From JBEKHT01 sp049511715 (GTDB lineage: Bacteria > Chloroflexota > Anaerolineae > Anaerolineales > RBG-16-64-43): a stretch of 64,000 bases of DNA. This document shows, piece after piece, positions 10,045 to 18,630 of this stretch; the first letter of the stretch is position 1, and the number at the start of each line of letters is the position of its first letter. The position numbers were made by a program, and so were the translations under genes. The stretch covers positions 18,438 to 82,437 of the forward strand of contig JBEKXU010000012.1 of assembly GCA_049511715.1 (NCBI GenBank), given 5' to 3'. A model generated the notes under the pieces. It did no database searches and had not been told where the DNA came from. It worked only from the letters and a program-made list of their open reading frames with translations.

Positions 10045-11688
10045 ATGAGCCTGGTTTGGAAACCCAAGACCGGTCAACTGCAATCGCGACCTCGCGTGCT
10101 GGTCATCGCCGATTCGAGTGATTCCGGCGAGTGGCTGATGCGCGAGGTTCTTTCGCCTCAGGGGCTGATTTCCGAGGTCGCCCGGCCCGATTCCCCGGCT
10201 GCGGATGTGATCGTAGTTGACATCACGCAAATGCAAGGACTGTCGCTGGCCGGGCTGAAGTCCCGTCGTGAGCGCGGCGACACGGCCCCGGCTATTGTGT
10301 TGGCAGCTCGACTTTCGCCCGAAGCGGCCCGGGACCTTTTCCGCTTAGGCGTCCGGGATTTCCTCATCAAACCCTATCGCCCTGAGGCCCTTATTGAATC
10401 TATCCTCGCGGTGCAACGGGAAGCCCTGGTCACGCAAAGCGCGCGTCAGGCGCTGCCCAAGCTCCAGTCCAGCGTAGAGCTGTTACGTCGCCAAAACGAG
10501 GAGTACCGCGTGCTGCTCGAGGCGGGCCGCGTCCTGGCGCAATGCCGGGATCTGGACACCTTGCTGAGGCAGGCCGTGGAGGCCGCGGCGTACCTGGCCA
10601 GAGCCGAGGATACCAGTCTGTACCTGGTAGAGCCAGGTTCCGGGGAGCTCTTTCTGCGGGCGAGCCGCGAGGCGCCAGAGGATCGCGTGGTCTTGCAGAA
10701 AATGGCGGTCAGCGACAGCTTCCTCACCCACGTGATCCACACTGGTCAGCCCGTAGTGCGGCAGCCTTCGCCGAGTGAAGGCCGATTCAAGGTCAAGACC
10801 GCCTATATGGTCCAGAGCCTGATCAACGTACCGATCATTTCCGAAGGACAGGTGGCCGGGGTCATCGCAATCTATAACCGGAGTTCCGCGCAGGGATTTG
10901 GAGAGCATCATCTGATTCTGCTGCGCGGGCTGGCCTTCTATATGGGGCAGGCGCTCCACAATCTCCTGCCACCGGCTCGGTCCGCTCCGCCAGCTCAACC
11001 CCAGGGGCGCCCCTCGGCCGTTGCAGGGGAGGTGGCTGGCCCCGAGTTCCAACGCGCCCTCAGCCAGCTGGCCGTCGAGACGGATGCCTTGCTCAAGCTG
11101 GCCCCTAATTCGCCCTATCGAGAGAATCTGCAGCGGCTCCGGTCCGTGGTTCAACCCATCCTCAAGCTGATGCCCACAGCGCCGTCCCCTGCCCCAGCCC
11201 GAGCGGGTGAGGAATTCTCACTGACCTCGGTACTCCAATCTGCCCTGCGCGCTACCGAACAGGTGGCCGAACTCAAGAAGATCCATGTCCAGGCCCAGTT
11301 GGCGGGCGACTATCCCGCGGTTGTCGGAAATCCTCAGGTCGCGCAGGCGGGGCTTCAGACCCTGCTGGGATGGGCGATTGCACGCAGCCGACACGATCCG
11401 GTCTCGATCGCCCTTTTTCACCTGCGCAGCGGGGAAGCTGCTGGCCCCTTTACCCTGGACGAGGCGGAAGGTTTGCCTCCTGGAGAATGGGTGGCGTTGT
11501 CCGTAATTGATTCCGGGTCGCGGCTGAGCACCAGCGAGCTGGCGGAGCTCAGTACCGATACGGAACATCATCATACGATTTCACCGCTGGGCGGTGCCGC
11601 CCGCCAGATTCGGGGGGCGGGGGGGCAGATCTGGACCGAGGCGGACATGGACAGCGGTTCTTTGTACGTGGCATTCCGGGCCGCGTGA
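10045..11688 (+). CDS. REC-GAF-ATPase-like signalling protein, probably degenerate kinase
   Basis: 547 residues from the ATG at 10045. The N-terminal 120 residues look like a CheY-type receiver (RVLVIADSSDSGEWL at the start, FLIKPYRPEAL at the end with the conserved Lys). Its acidic pocket is weak: the acceptor position reads VVDITQMQG. Residues about 150-310 form a GAF domain. The C-terminal third resembles a histidine-kinase ATPase domain by layout, but I see no H-box with a phosphorylatable His and no clean N, G1 or G2 boxes. It may be a non-catalytic sensor. The downstream gene starts 8 bases later, so the two are an operon. Function is inferred from domains only. Confidence 0.72.
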   Translation: MSLVWKPKTGQLQSRPRVLVIADSSDSGEWLMREVLSPQGLISEVARPDSPAADVIVVDITQMQGLSLAGLKSRRERGDTAPAIVLAARLSPEAARDLFRLGVRDFLIKPYRPEALIESILAVQREALVTQSARQALPKLQSSVELLRRQNEEYRVLLEAGRVLAQCRDLDTLLRQAVEAAAYLARAEDTSLYLVEPGSGELFLRASREAPEDRVVLQKMAVSDSFLTHVIHTGQPVVRQPSPSEGRFKVKTAYMVQSLINVPIISEGQVAGVIAIYNRSSAQGFGEHHLILLRGLAFYMGQALHNLLPPARSAPPAQPQGRPSAVAGEVAGPEFQRALSQLAVETDALLKLAPNSPYRENLQRLRSVVQPILKLMPTAPSPAPARAGEEFSLTSVLQSALRATEQVAELKKIHVQAQLAGDYPAVVGNPQVAQAGLQTLLGWAIARSRHDPVSIALFHLRSGEAAGPFTLDEAEGLPPGEWVALSVIDSGSRLSTSELAELSTDTEHHHTISPLGGAARQIRGAGGQIWTEADMDSGSLYVAFRAA

Positions 11689-11695
11689 GGTGACG

Positions 11696-12256
11696 ATGGA
11701 AGGCAAACCACTTCTGGCTCATGTCCCAGTGGAATTGATTACACCCCACTACCATGTCAAGGGAAAAATTGCAGTGACCTCGACAGGCTTGGTCGGAGCC
11801 GTCAACGAGTCCACTGCCTCTTCCATCGAAATCTCGGAGGCCGTTGTCGCGCGCCTGCACCGCCCCGGGGAGACTGTCGCTCGTTTTGACACGTGGGAGG
11901 CCGTCAAGGACAAACTGATCGCCGTGCTTCTGGAGCAACGCACCGACCTGGGCCCACCGGCGCTCACACGGTCAGGCTTTGGGCGAATGGTTTCCTACAA
12001 GATTTGGGCCAGCCTGGAAGGGTTCGAGATGTTCGGGGTAATGGAAGCGCCTGGAAAATTCAGCTTTGCTGAATTCATGTTCCAGGGTCACCGCCATTTC
12101 GTCCCCCTCTATAACGCCACGCTCATTCCGGTATTCTTTCCTCAATTGGTGAGTCGCGCCCCCGTTCTGCTCTTCAACCGTCAGATGGTCGAGGGGCTCA
12201 GCATCATCTCCAAAGCTTCCGGACCTCTGTCCCCTCAGGCCCTTCCGCCTACCTGA
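11696..12256 (+). CDS. conserved hypothetical protein
   Basis: 186 residues from an ATG at 11696 preceded by a GAGG Shine-Dalgarno; the start lies 8 bases after the stop of the REC-GAF gene, so the two are almost certainly translated from one mRNA. I do not recognise the family. It starts MEGKPLLAHVPVELITPHY, has no signal peptide or long membrane segment, and contains conserved-looking runs such as GVMEAPGKFSFAEFMFQGHRHF. The tight coupling suggests it works with the sensor-like protein upstream, perhaps as an output or regulatory partner, but that is guesswork from context. Confidence 0.7.
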   Translation: MEGKPLLAHVPVELITPHYHVKGKIAVTSTGLVGAVNESTASSIEISEAVVARLHRPGETVARFDTWEAVKDKLIAVLLEQRTDLGPPALTRSGFGRMVSYKIWASLEGFEMFGVMEAPGKFSFAEFMFQGHRHFVPLYNATLIPVFFPQLVSRAPVLLFNRQMVEGLSIISKASGPLSPQALPPT

Positions 12257-12348
12257 CCCTCTCGAGTCCACAGAGCCGCAGGGGACCCAGCCCCGGACTC
12301 AGGGGACTTGTGGAAAGGGGCCCGGAAGCGCGGGCTCGCCGTCGAGAA

Positions 12349-13122
12349 TTAGGTGAGTGGCCCCCGAGTAGAACTCAGGGCGCTGCGCCTGTCCCCGCTC
12401 GGCAATGACCAGACCGAGTAGTCTGACAAATTGCCCTGCTCTCCGTCTGAGGCAAAGGTCTCGCATTCCTCAAAGCCGGACTCTTGGGCCAAGCGGATCC
12501 TTTCGGCTTCGTCGATCTCATGGACGTACCGGATTCCCCTGCCGCCCTGTCTCCAGTCCAGCAAATAGTCTCCTGGTTCGACCTCCGACTCGGGAATGCC
12601 CGCGACGGACCAGGGCAGGATGCGGGAGCAAAGTCTGGGACTGCGAGTGAGGCGCCAGGTCGACCAGAGGAAATCCCCCGCCGGGTTCAACACTTGATGA
12701 ACCTGACGCAGGAAGGCAAGGCGAGCCGGGTAGGAAGGGATATGGTGCAGGAAAGCGAAGGACAAAACGCACTCGTAGGGACCGGCCAGCCTTTGAGCCC
12801 AGCCCGGTTCGAAGAGATCGGTCTGCTGGAACAGGAAAGGAAAGGAAACCGGCTTGGAGAGGCCCTGCTCGGCCAAGTCAAGCATCGGCTGACTCAAGTC
12901 CAGGCCCAGATAGGGACCTCGATGATGCTGGGCGGCCAGGAGCCCGAGCACTGGAGCGGAGCCGCACCCCAGATCCAGGATGCGAACCTGAGGCGGGATC
13001 GCGGCGATCAGACGCCCCACCCCGGGCCTTGCCGACCGGCGGGTCTGCGCGAAGGGCGAGGCGAAGCTTTGGTAGAATTCCCGATTGAGATCGACGAGGC
13101 GTCGAGCGATGCACCAGTCCAC
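12349..13122 (-). CDS. class I SAM-dependent methyltransferase
   Basis: 257 residues with the AdoMet-binding motif I ILDLGCGSAP at about 48-57, the acidic end of strand 2 in LGLDLSQPM near residue 73, and the post-motif LSFAFLHHIP near 123. This is the ordinary class I methyltransferase fold. The acceptor is not evident; the layout is that of small-molecule or quinone-type methyltransferases. The start region overlaps the first 14 bases of the divergent elp3-like gene, so either both genes use these very tight starts or the methyltransferase begins further in. Confidence 0.85.
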   Translation of the reverse strand: MDWCIARRLVDLNREFYQSFASPFAQTRRSARPGVGRLIAAIPPQVRILDLGCGSAPVLGLLAAQHHRGPYLGLDLSQPMLDLAEQGLSKPVSFPFLFQQTDLFEPGWAQRLAGPYECVLSFAFLHHIPSYPARLAFLRQVHQVLNPAGDFLWSTWRLTRSPRLCSRILPWSVAGIPESEVEPGDYLLDWRQGGRGIRYVHEIDEAERIRLAQESGFEECETFASDGEQGNLSDYSVWSLPSGDRRSALSSTRGPLT

Positions 13123-14755
13123 GATTGCGGATTATACCTACGACCCTGCGCCGGAGGAGCGCCTCAGCGAGTGGCGTGCCCTGCGCGACTACGATGACCG
13201 GGAGAGCCGGGCGGCCGCGCACGCCCTCTTGACGGACCTGCACGGCGGCCTTGGTCTGCGGCCCGCCCTCCACCGCCATCCCGCAGCCCACGGCTACCTC
13301 ACCAAGGACTTCCTGTTGCATGTCTATCGCGAGATGGTGCAAGCGGGGGAATTGCCGCAGGAGGAACGGATTCTCAGAGCCCTGCGCATGAAGCCAGTGC
13401 GCACGCTTTCGGGCGTCGCGACCATCACCGTCTTGACGAAGCCCTACCCTTGCCCTGGAGAGTGCCTCTTCTGCCCCACCGACGCGCGCATGCCCAAGAG
13501 TTACCTGCATGATGAGCCGGGCGCCATGCGGGCAGAGCAACATCACTTTGACCCGTACGAGCAGACGGCGGCACGGCTGGAAAGCCTGGAGGCCGTGGGT
13601 CATCCGACCGGCAAGGTCGAACTCCTGATTCTGGGCGGCACCTGGACCGCCTATCCGCGGGACTACCAGGCTAGGTTTGTCCAGCGGTGTCTGGACGCTC
13701 TTAATGGCGGGGAATCCTCCACTCTGGCGGAGGCACAAGAGCGGAACGCCCAGGCAACGCGGCGCAATGTGGGTCTGGTGATCGAGACCCGTCCGGATCG
13801 AATCACGCCCGCCGAACTGCGTTGGTTGCGCTCGCTCGGGGTCACCAAGGTTCAAATCGGGGTCCAGAGCACTCAGGATCGCATTCTGGAACTTAACCAG
13901 CGTGGCCACACTCTGGCGGACACGCGGCAGGCTTTCCGCCTCCTGCGGGCGGCGGGTTTCAAGATCCAGGCGCATTGGATGCCCAATCTTCTGGGGGCTG
14001 ATGAGCACAGCGACCGGGCCGATTTCGCGGCCCTTTGGAGCGACCTGGACCTCCGCCCTGATGAGCTCAAGATCTATCCGACCTCCTTATTGCGGGACAG
14101 CAAGCTGTTCACCAGCTGGGAGCGCGGCGAGTATCATCCCTACAGCTTCGAGCAGCTGATCGAACTTCTGGTGACCATCAAGCCGACCATCCCGCGGTAC
14201 TGCCGCGTCAGCCGGCTGGTGCGCGATATTCCCGCCCACCACGTAGTTGCGGGGAATCGACGGTCCAATCTGCGGGAGGAAGCGCAGCGCGTGCTCGCCT
14301 CGCGCGGCCTGCGCTGTCAGTGCATTCGCTGCCGGGAAATCCGTGGCCAGCCAGTGCGGCGGGAGGATCTTCGCCTGGAGGAACTGGTCTACCGCACGGG
14401 CGGAGCCGAGGAGCATTTCCTTTCTTTTGTTACCTGCCAGGATCGTCTGGCGGGTTATCTGCGGCTTTCCCTTCCTCACGAGCCGGGGGAACGCCTGGGC
14501 TGGCCTGATTTGCGCGAGGCCGCCTTGATCCGTGAGATCCACATCTACGGTCAGAGCCTGGAGGTCGGGGATCCGGGTTCGCAGGGCGCCGCGCAGCATG
14601 TGGGACTGGGAAGTGAACTGCTTTCCAATGCCGAAACGCTTGCGCGGCGGCGAGGCTACACTCGCCTAGCTGTGATCTCCGCCATCGGCACCCGCGGCTA
14701 CTACGCGGAACGCGGCTTTCTGCCGGAGGAGCTCTACCAAGTCAAGCCTCTTTGA
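13109..14755 (+). CDS. Elp3-like radical SAM/acetyltransferase, tRNA wobble uridine modification
   Basis: 548 residues from the ATG at 13109. The protein joins an N-terminal radical SAM domain, with CPGECLFC giving Cys115, Cys119 and Cys122, to a C-terminal GNAT acetyl-CoA-binding domain with HVGLGSELL near residue 500. This is the domain order of Elongator subunit 3. Elp3 uses acetyl-CoA and a SAM radical to build cm5U-type modifications at tRNA position 34. A zinc-binding cysteine set (CQCIRC near residue 405) is also present. Stand-alone bacterial Elp3 homologues are known, including in Dehalococcoides. An in-frame ATG 24 bases upstream is possible but would overlap the divergent gene further. 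Confidence 0.9.
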   Translation: MHQSTIADYTYDPAPEERLSEWRALRDYDDRESRAAAHALLTDLHGGLGLRPALHRHPAAHGYLTKDFLLHVYREMVQAGELPQEERILRALRMKPVRTLSGVATITVLTKPYPCPGECLFCPTDARMPKSYLHDEPGAMRAEQHHFDPYEQTAARLESLEAVGHPTGKVELLILGGTWTAYPRDYQARFVQRCLDALNGGESSTLAEAQERNAQATRRNVGLVIETRPDRITPAELRWLRSLGVTKVQIGVQSTQDRILELNQRGHTLADTRQAFRLLRAAGFKIQAHWMPNLLGADEHSDRADFAALWSDLDLRPDELKIYPTSLLRDSKLFTSWERGEYHPYSFEQLIELLVTIKPTIPRYCRVSRLVRDIPAHHVVAGNRRSNLREEAQRVLASRGLRCQCIRCREIRGQPVRREDLRLEELVYRTGGAEEHFLSFVTCQDRLAGYLRLSLPHEPGERLGWPDLREAALIREIHIYGQSLEVGDPGSQGAAQHVGLGSELLSNAETLARRRGYTRLAVISAIGTRGYYAERGFLPEELYQVKPL

Positions 14756-14776
14756 GTCCGGTCTCTCCATATGCCG

Positions 14777-14785
14777 TGATACAAT
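14777..14785 (+). promoter_or_regulatory. extended -10 promoter of the rpsF-ssb-rpsR operon
   Basis: The bases read TGATACAAT, an extended -10 with hexamer TACAAT, about 100 bases before the rpsF start and just after the elp3-like stop. It is the best candidate for the operon promoter; a TTGAGT 22 bases upstream is too far to be a normal -35. Confidence 0.5.
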
Positions 14786-14884
14786 ATGCATGTTGCCGCA
14801 GGAACCTGTCCTGCGTTTCCGCTCCTCACCCGGCCCGTCCCGGGTCGGCTAAGGGGGGCAATTCCGAGGGAAGGAGGATTCCCC

Positions 14885-15172
14885 ATGCGCAACTATGAGC
14901 TCGGCCTTGTGATTCGGACCGAGGTCAACGAGGAAGCCCTGAATGAGTTCCTGGAGAAAATCAAGGGCTGGATTACACAGGCCGGCGGCTCGCTGACGAA
15001 GACCGACTTGTGGGGCAAGCGCCAACTAGCCTACCCGATCAAGAAGCAGCGCGAGGGCCTGTATGTGTTCCTGATTGCCGAGATGCCGCCCGCGGCGACA
15101 TCTGAGTTGGAGCGCAACCTGCGACTCACCGAACAGGTCCTGCGCTACCTCATTGTCCGTCAGGAGTCTTGA
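14885..15172 (+). CDS. rpsF: 30S ribosomal protein bS6
   Basis: 95 residues starting MRNYELGLVIRTEV, the usual bS6 N-terminus, and containing LWGKRQLAYPIKKQREGLYV, the family's most conserved region. bS6 binds the platform of the 30S subunit together with bS18. A strong GGAAGGAGG-type Shine-Dalgarno precedes the ATG at 14885. The order rpsF-ssb-rpsR is the standard bacterial arrangement, with 61 bases to ssb. Confidence 0.97.
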   Translation: MRNYELGLVIRTEVNEEALNEFLEKIKGWITQAGGSLTKTDLWGKRQLAYPIKKQREGLYVFLIAEMPPAATSELERNLRLTEQVLRYLIVRQES

Positions 15173-15233
15173 TCCACCCGTCCGCAGCAGGAAGGAGCGG
15201 CCCTGGCTGCGCTTTTCGACAGGGAGGCTCAGC

Positions 15234-15626
15234 ATGGCTCGCAGCCTGAACAAGGTCATGGTCATCGGTCACATTGGGCGTGATCCGGAGATGCGCTATA
15301 CCCAGTCCGGAAAGCCAGTGACATCGTTTGGCGTGGCGACTGGTCGCACCTGGGTCGGAAGCGATGGCGAGCGGCGCGAGGACACCGAGTGGTTCACCGT
15401 GATCGCCTGGGGCAGCTTGGCGGAGATCTGCAAACAGTACTTGACCAGGGGCCAACAAGTGTATGTTGAGGGGCGCCTGCAGACGAGGCGCTGGGAGGAC
15501 AGCGAAGGGAAGAAGCATGCTGCCCTGGAGATCGTTGCGGGCGAAATGATCATGCTGGGGGAGCGACGCGAGCCGGTGGCGCAGGCCCCGGCAAGCCCCG
15601 CAGCCGAGGAAGAATTTCCCTTCTGA
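15234..15626 (+). CDS. ssb: single-stranded DNA-binding protein
   Basis: 130 residues. The OB-fold begins SLNKVMVIGHIGRDPEMRYT and continues with EWFTVIAWGSLAEICKQYL and VYVEGRLQTRRW, all canonical SSB positions. The C-terminal tail is acidic and ends EEEFPF, matching the protein-interaction tip that recruits replication and repair partners. The region between OB-fold and tip is shorter than in E. coli. Its place between rpsF and rpsR supports the identification as the housekeeping SSB. The ATG at 15234 has a GGGAGG ribosome binding site. Confidence 0.97.
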   Translation: MARSLNKVMVIGHIGRDPEMRYTQSGKPVTSFGVATGRTWVGSDGERREDTEWFTVIAWGSLAEICKQYLTRGQQVYVEGRLQTRRWEDSEGKKHAALEIVAGEMIMLGERREPVAQAPASPAAEEEFPF

Positions 15627-15713
15627 CCGGCCTTAGGTTCCTGACCCAATCGGGCTGGCACCCCGGCCGGAGAGAATTGGTCGTAGGGCGGACAGCCCGG
15701 AGGAGAGGTTATC

Positions 15714-15998
15714 GTGGAGGAGTCTCAGGAAGGTTCGCGAGGAGGAGAGGGTTTCGGCGGCTTTGAGGGCGGACCTCGCGGCTCGTATATCCGTCGGCCG
15801 CGCGTTTGCCAGTTTTGCATCGATCAGGTGGCAGCGGTTGACTACAAGCAGCCCGATCTCTTGCGCCGCTTTGTCATGGAGCGGGGCAAGATCCGGCCCC
15901 GCCGACAAACCGGTACCTGTGCCAAACACCAGCGGTCACTGGCGGTCGCCATCAAGCGGGCGCGCCACCTTGCCCTCCTTCCCTTCGTTGAGGACTGA
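15714..15998 (+). CDS. rpsR: 30S ribosomal protein bS18 (zinc-binding form, GTG start)
   Basis: 94 residues from a GTG at 15714 with a very strong GGAGGAGAGG upstream. The core reads DYKQPDLLRRFVMERGKIRPRRQTGTC, typical of bS18, the partner of bS6. Cys32, Cys35, Cys69 and His72 form a zinc site, the C+ form that many bacteria have lost. The first 25 residues are a glycine-rich extension (GSRGGEGFGGFEGGPRG) not present in E. coli bS18. The foldase gene starts 62 bases downstream and is probably co-transcribed. Confidence 0.95.
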   Translation: MEESQEGSRGGEGFGGFEGGPRGSYIRRPRVCQFCIDQVAAVDYKQPDLLRRFVMERGKIRPRRQTGTCAKHQRSLAVAIKRARHLALLPFVED

Positions 15999-16060
15999 GG
16001 GCAGCTCGGAGGCCAGGCGGTAGGCGGCCCAGAGGCTGGCACGGATTGCGGGAGGCATCC

Positions 16061-17308
16061 ATGCCTGGAAACCGTCAGCGGACAGAAAGCACCCTCACCC
16101 GAAAACAGCGGGCGCACCTTCGGCGTGACGAAGTTCAACGCCGCTGGGTGCTCTTCGGCGCCGGCTTGGTCGTGCTGATCGTGGCCGCCATCATCGGAAT
16201 GGGCTTCCTCGATCAAGACGTCCTTCAGGAACTCCAGCCTGTGGCCACTGTCGGGGGTCAATCCATCACCACGCGGGATTTCGAGGTGGCGGTTCGTTAT
16301 CAGCGCTACCAGCTGATCCAGCAATACAATCAACTGGCCGCCTTTGCTTCCTACCTGAGCAGCGGGACGTCGCAGAATGATTTCGAGCAGCAGATGCAGC
16401 TCATCAGCTCGGAGCTTTCGGACTCCCAGACGTTCGGCCAATCGGTCCTGGATTCGCTTGTCCAGGATCGTCTCATTCGCCAGGAGGCCGCCCGACGGGG
16501 AATCACGGTGAGCAACGCAGAGATCGATGAGCAGATCCAGACGCTCTTTGGGTTTTATCCGAACGGCACGCCCACGCCCACCGGTCCCACCCTCACTCCG
16601 GAACCCGCCACTTCAACCCCCACGGCCACTCCAACGGCGGCCGCCTCCCCCGCCGCCGCGCTCACACCAATGGCCACAGCAACCGCCACCATCGCGGTGC
16701 CGACCCCCACCCCCTACACCGCGCAGGCTTATCAGCACGACAGGGACGACTACTTGGCGACCCTGAAAAGCGTTACCGGGATGACCGAAGCGGACTTCCG
16801 CTATCAGGTTGCCTCGGATCTGTACCGCCAGAAGGTGCAGGATGTCCTCACGGCGGGCCTTCCCAAGGTTCAGGACCAAGTCCACGTCCGCCACATTGTC
16901 CTGCAGGACAAAGCGACCGCGAGTGACATTCGCCAGAAGCTGGCGAACGGCCAGGCCTGGGACGTTCTTGCTTCCGAATACTCGATTGACACCTCCACCA
17001 AAGACAGTGCTGGAGATCTGGGCTGGAGTCCGAGCGCTCTGTTGGATCCGACTCTCGCGGGAGTGGCCTTTTCGAGGAAGCCGGGATCCATCAGTCAGCC
17101 GGTCCAGACCAGTTCGGGCTGGGAGTTGATCAACGTGGTCTCTCGCCAGATGCGCGCTTTGACCGACACGCAGTATCAAGCGCTGGCTCAACAGGCGATG
17201 GAAACGTGGTTGACCCAGGAGCAGGCCAAGCCGGGACTGGTCGTCACGTATAACCGCTGGACAACTCGCGTACCGACGAGTCCCGCCCTCCCTACGCCGA
17301 CCGGGTAG
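16061..17308 (+). CDS. PpiC-type peptidyl-prolyl isomerase/foldase, membrane-anchored
   Basis: 415 residues from the ATG at 16061 (GGAGG upstream). Residues 1-29 are basic, 30-50 form one membrane segment, then comes a SurA/trigger-like chaperone region (about 60-165), a proline/threonine-rich linker (about 168-222), and a parvulin rotamase domain from about 274 (VHVRHIVLQDKATA through GDLGWSPSALLDP and GWELINVVSR). It is expected to sit in the cytoplasmic membrane with the foldase outside, helping exported proteins fold, like PrsA or SurA. The unusual feature is the long low-complexity Pro/Thr/Ala linker inserted between the two domains. Confidence 0.88.
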   Translation: MPGNRQRTESTLTRKQRAHLRRDEVQRRWVLFGAGLVVLIVAAIIGMGFLDQDVLQELQPVATVGGQSITTRDFEVAVRYQRYQLIQQYNQLAAFASYLSSGTSQNDFEQQMQLISSELSDSQTFGQSVLDSLVQDRLIRQEAARRGITVSNAEIDEQIQTLFGFYPNGTPTPTGPTLTPEPATSTPTATPTAAASPAAALTPMATATATIAVPTPTPYTAQAYQHDRDDYLATLKSVTGMTEADFRYQVASDLYRQKVQDVLTAGLPKVQDQVHVRHIVLQDKATASDIRQKLANGQAWDVLASEYSIDTSTKDSAGDLGWSPSALLDPTLAGVAFSRKPGSISQPVQTSSGWELINVVSRQMRALTDTQYQALAQQAMETWLTQEQAKPGLVVTYNRWTTRVPTSPALPTPTG

Positions 17309-17519
17309 GCTGCCGCTTTGCCACCGGGTTTCCTCACGACGCGGACTGCCTCATTCAGCCAGGATCCTTGGCGGCCCCGGTCCTCCTCTTGGGGGGATCG
17401 GCGCGCGGTCTGAGGGAAGGCGCCCAGATCCGAAGCCTCAGGATTGCCAAACCCGGCGGTCCCGGGTGGCAATACCCTTGGAAGGGCATCAGCCCGTTGA
17501 CCTCTCCTCTCGGCGCTCC

Positions 17520-17890
17520 CCACAGCCTTCAGGGCTGCCGCGCAACCTGTGGGTCGTGACCCCGACCAGATTCTCCGCGGACATTTCCGCGGAGATGATC
17601 CGAGGTCTCCTCGCCCCCACTTGTCTAGCTGGATACCCCATCGAACCGCGCGGGGCAGTGGGTTGACCGCCTCCGGTCACACGCTTTTCGCTATTACCAG
17701 GACCCTGTTCTTCTTCACCGGTAACTGGCCGGTCGTGTTAATCCTGCCCTTTACGGACCGGCTCGGAAAGGGCATGCGGACCGCACTTCGCGATGCGCTG
17801 ACAGCAGAAGGGATTCGCGCGGGCCGGCCCGGCATCGGCTTGGGATTCACCAGGGGGCTGGCAGGGCTGGGGGCCTTCCGGGCGTGCTCG
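17520..17890 (+). pseudogene. remnant of an MFS transporter
   Basis: Fragments of a major facilitator superfamily protein occur in two different frames. One frame reads LPRNLWVV then RFSADISAEMIRGLL, which matches the usual start of this transporter group. A second frame reads GNWPVVLILPFTDRLGKGMR and then TALRDALTAEGI, the loop-2/3 signature. After about 17,890 homology fades into Arg/Gly/Ser-rich frames. No intact start, no full-length frame and only about a quarter of the expected length remain, so I call it a decayed gene. The rest of 17,309-18,087 holds nothing else I can support. Confidence 0.65.
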
Positions 17891-18087
17891 TCGCCGTGGC
17901 GGCCGAGTCCCCTCGGGGGGGGCCTCCCCAGCTCCTCTTGCGGGACACCTTCCGGTGGAGCTTGGGCTTCCGGCCGGCCGGCTTCCCTAGCGCTACGATG
18001 GAGTGCTGGAGGGCGTCTCTCTTGCTCCTGGAGAGGACTCAGGACTCAGGCTCCGGGGCCTAGCCCCGCTGGGAGCAAAGACAAAGG

Positions 18088-18516
18088 CTACCGCGCGCGT
18101 GCGGCATTGCGCAGGAGGATGACCGAGCCGAGAAGAATCAGGGCCAGGGGCCACAGCAATTCCCAGCGCACCATCTCCTGCAGGCCAATGCCCAGGAAAA
18201 TGATGCCCACGAGCGCCGTCCCCACTACTGGTCGGCGATAAACGGGTATCGCCAGGCGGATGAAAACCTCGAGCAGCAGAATCACCCCTGCTCCCGTGAA
18301 AACGAGCCCCCAGCCGGTGATCAGCAGGTTGGCGGGCAGGAGACCCAGGTTTCCAGCAAGCAGAGCCAAGCCCGCCCAGATGAATATCGCAGCCCAGATG
18401 ATGCCGCTTAACGGATCGCGTCGGCGTCTCTCCATCCAACGCCTCCCCTCGGGCCACTGCTCATCCTGTTTTTCCTCTGCCTCATTCGGGGGTTGGGGGG
18501 GCACCTGTCCGGTCAT
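18088..18516 (-). CDS. small four-helix membrane protein (LiaF/DUF5668-like)
   Basis: 142 residues with a charged cytoplasmic N-terminus of about 36 residues (basic run RRWMERRRRDP) followed by four hydrophobic segments at about 37-58, 64-86, 96-115 and 118-136. This layout matches the membrane part of LiaF-like and DUF5668 proteins, which in firmicutes act in cell-envelope stress signalling; here no soluble C-terminal domain follows, so the role is unknown. A GGAGATACGAT ribosome binding region precedes the ATG at 18516. It lies downstream of the FAD oxidoreductase gene on the same strand, 114 bases away. Confidence 0.75.
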   Translation of the reverse strand: MTGQVPPQPPNEAEEKQDEQWPEGRRWMERRRRDPLSGIIWAAIFIWAGLALLAGNLGLLPANLLITGWGLVFTGAGVILLLEVFIRLAIPVYRRPVVGTALVGIIFLGIGLQEMVRWELLWPLALILLGSVILLRNAARAR

Positions 18517-18630
18517 ATCGTATCTCCTTGATTCCTCTGGGACTCAATTCCGGCGAGGTCCTGCTGGGCCTCCGGCCCCCGCACCTTCCGGAGAAAAGAG
18601 GCCTGGATTTCGCGGGTCCAAGCGCGAGCC

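Noticed and set aside
17549..18241. A 230-codon open frame covering the MFS remnant
   Set aside because: Only its middle resembles the transporter; the rest is out-of-frame low-complexity sequence overlapping the minus-strand membrane protein gene.
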